Shown: positions 63,374 to 64,000 of the stretch, piece after piece
Layout of the letters: every line of letters begins with the position of its first letter
Numbering within the stretch: the stretch's first letter is position 1
From: Actinoplanes italicus
Lineage (GTDB): Bacteria; Actinomycetota; Actinomycetes; Mycobacteriales; Micromonosporaceae
Reading direction: 5' to 3'
Length of the DNA: 64,000 nt
Assembly: GCF_003001815.1 (NCBI RefSeq)
Contig: NZ_PVMZ01000001.1
Coordinates: forward strand, 496,001 to 560,000
Notes under the pieces: generated by a model
Told to the model about the DNA's origin: nothing
The model's database searches: none
What the model saw: only the letters and a program-made list of their open reading frames with translations
Made by a program: the position numbers and the translations under genes

Positions 63374-64000
63374 ATGCGGAATAGCAAGATCACCTGGTCG
63401 ATCGTGGCCGGCACTGCCGTGGCCCTGGTCGCCGGAGTGGGCGTCGCCATCGCGGTCAGCCGGGACTCGTCCGGGCCCGCCGCCGCGCCGGGAGCGTCCA
63501 CGAGCGCCGCGCCGGCCGTCAGCAGCACCCCGAGCGCCTCTCCCGCGCCGTCCCCCGGCGCTGACATCAAAGGGCCGCTCGACCTGGTACTGATCGGTGT
63601 GGACACCCGGGTGAGCATCCCCGGCTACGAGCCGCACGCCGACACGATCATGCTGCTCCACGTGGAGGCCGATCTGCAGTCGGGCTACTTGTACTCTTTG
63701 CCGCGAGATCTCCGGGTCGACATTCCGGCGTACAAGAAGTCCGGATTCCGTGGCGGACGACACAAGATCACCGAAGCGATGAGCCGGGGATCCCGAATGC
63801 CCGGTTCTAACAAGAAAAGCGTCGAGCAGGGTTACGAACTGCTCACGAAAGCTCTCAGTGCGTATACCGGCATCAAGACTTTCCACGGCGGGGCGATCCT
63901 CAATTTCCAGGGCCTCGACAAGCTCGTCGACGAGCTTGGCGGCATCGATCTGGTGGTCGACCAGAAGGTGAAGTCGCGGCACCGCAGGCCGGACGGCAAG
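63374..64000 (+). CDS. LytR-CpsA-Psr (LCP) family protein, partial at window end
   Basis: The frame is open from the ATG at 63374 to the window edge (209 codons seen). One N-terminal helix (about 7-28) and a Ser/Ala/Pro linker lead into an LCP domain: LDLVLIGVDTR, HADTIMLLHVEADLQSGYLYSLPRDLRVDIP (in part) and GGIDLVVDQKV. LCP enzymes transfer polymers from undecaprenyl carriers to peptidoglycan, so this could anchor a wall glycopolymer, perhaps the one made at 5-20 kb. The C-terminus is not visible. Confidence 0.85.
   Translation, partial: MRNSKITWSIVAGTAVALVAGVGVAIAVSRDSSGPAAAPGASTSAAPAVSSTPSASPAPSPGADIKGPLDLVLIGVDTRVSIPGYEPHADTIMLLHVEADLQSGYLYSLPRDLRVDIPAYKKSGFRGGRHKITEAMSRGSRMPGSNKKSVEQGYELLTKALSAYTGIKTFHGGAILNFQGLDKLVDELGGIDLVVDQKVKSRHRRPDGK

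Overview
The window is very GC-rich, with GTG and TTG starts, many 1-8 bp gene overlaps and actinobacterial gene neighbourhoods: sucC-sucD-DUF6350-purN-purH, a PspC-domain kinase with a LuxR-type regulator, DeoR-galT, and psd/pssA. This fits a soil actinomycete, most likely Micromonosporaceae (Actinoplanes-like). The family call is an inference from content; no rRNA or tRNA gene was seen.

Layout. 208-3629 (-): two ABC-2 exporter pairs in one operon. 3797-19919: a surface-polysaccharide locus. A secreted GH26 enzyme diverges from an overlapping eight-gene operon (5286-15293): an APS kinase fused to a degenerate ATP-sulfurylase domain, a Wzz/BY-kinase-like protein, a Wzy-like polymerase, an APH-fold kinase, a sulfotransferase, a Wzx-like flippase, a methyltransferase and a second GH26 lipoprotein. 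A VOC/DUF4262 insertion follows, then a WecB/TagA glycosyltransferase, a second sulfotransferase and a GT2. PAPS supply plus two sulfotransferases beside Wzx/Wzy/Wzz genes points to a sulfated exopolysaccharide, which is the most striking system here. 20026-21887: DeoR regulator and galT.

21939-36631: central metabolism. adhE carries a DosR-type palindrome upstream; icd, mdh, purH, purN and sucCD follow, with small membrane proteins and a DUF559 protein between them. 36632-44231: structured intergenic DNA (a 28-bp perfect inverted repeat and a possible small RNA), a B12-binding mutase subunit, two M23 peptidases, a PcrA/UvrD helicase and a secreted 5'-nucleotidase. 44270-44757: chorismate mutase behind what looks like a complete Phe/Tyr attenuator with a leaderless leader peptide. 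44803-50381 (-): a dipeptide ABC importer with an internal terminator after the binding-protein gene. 50626-54702: a PspC/LiaFSR-like envelope-stress module. 54762-57598: phosphatidylserine decarboxylase and synthase, converging on a large hairpin-forming repeat array. 57806-61384: two tandem-Nudix proteins and guaA. 61422-64000: a secreted subtilisin and the start of an LCP-family protein.

Window-wide, tandem minisatellites are unusually abundant. They lie between genes (28, 33/34, 29, 13, 42, 42 and 61/49 bp units) and inside genes, where most units are multiples of three (54, 21, 21, 36 bp) and add low-complexity tails or loops to otherwise ordinary enzymes.
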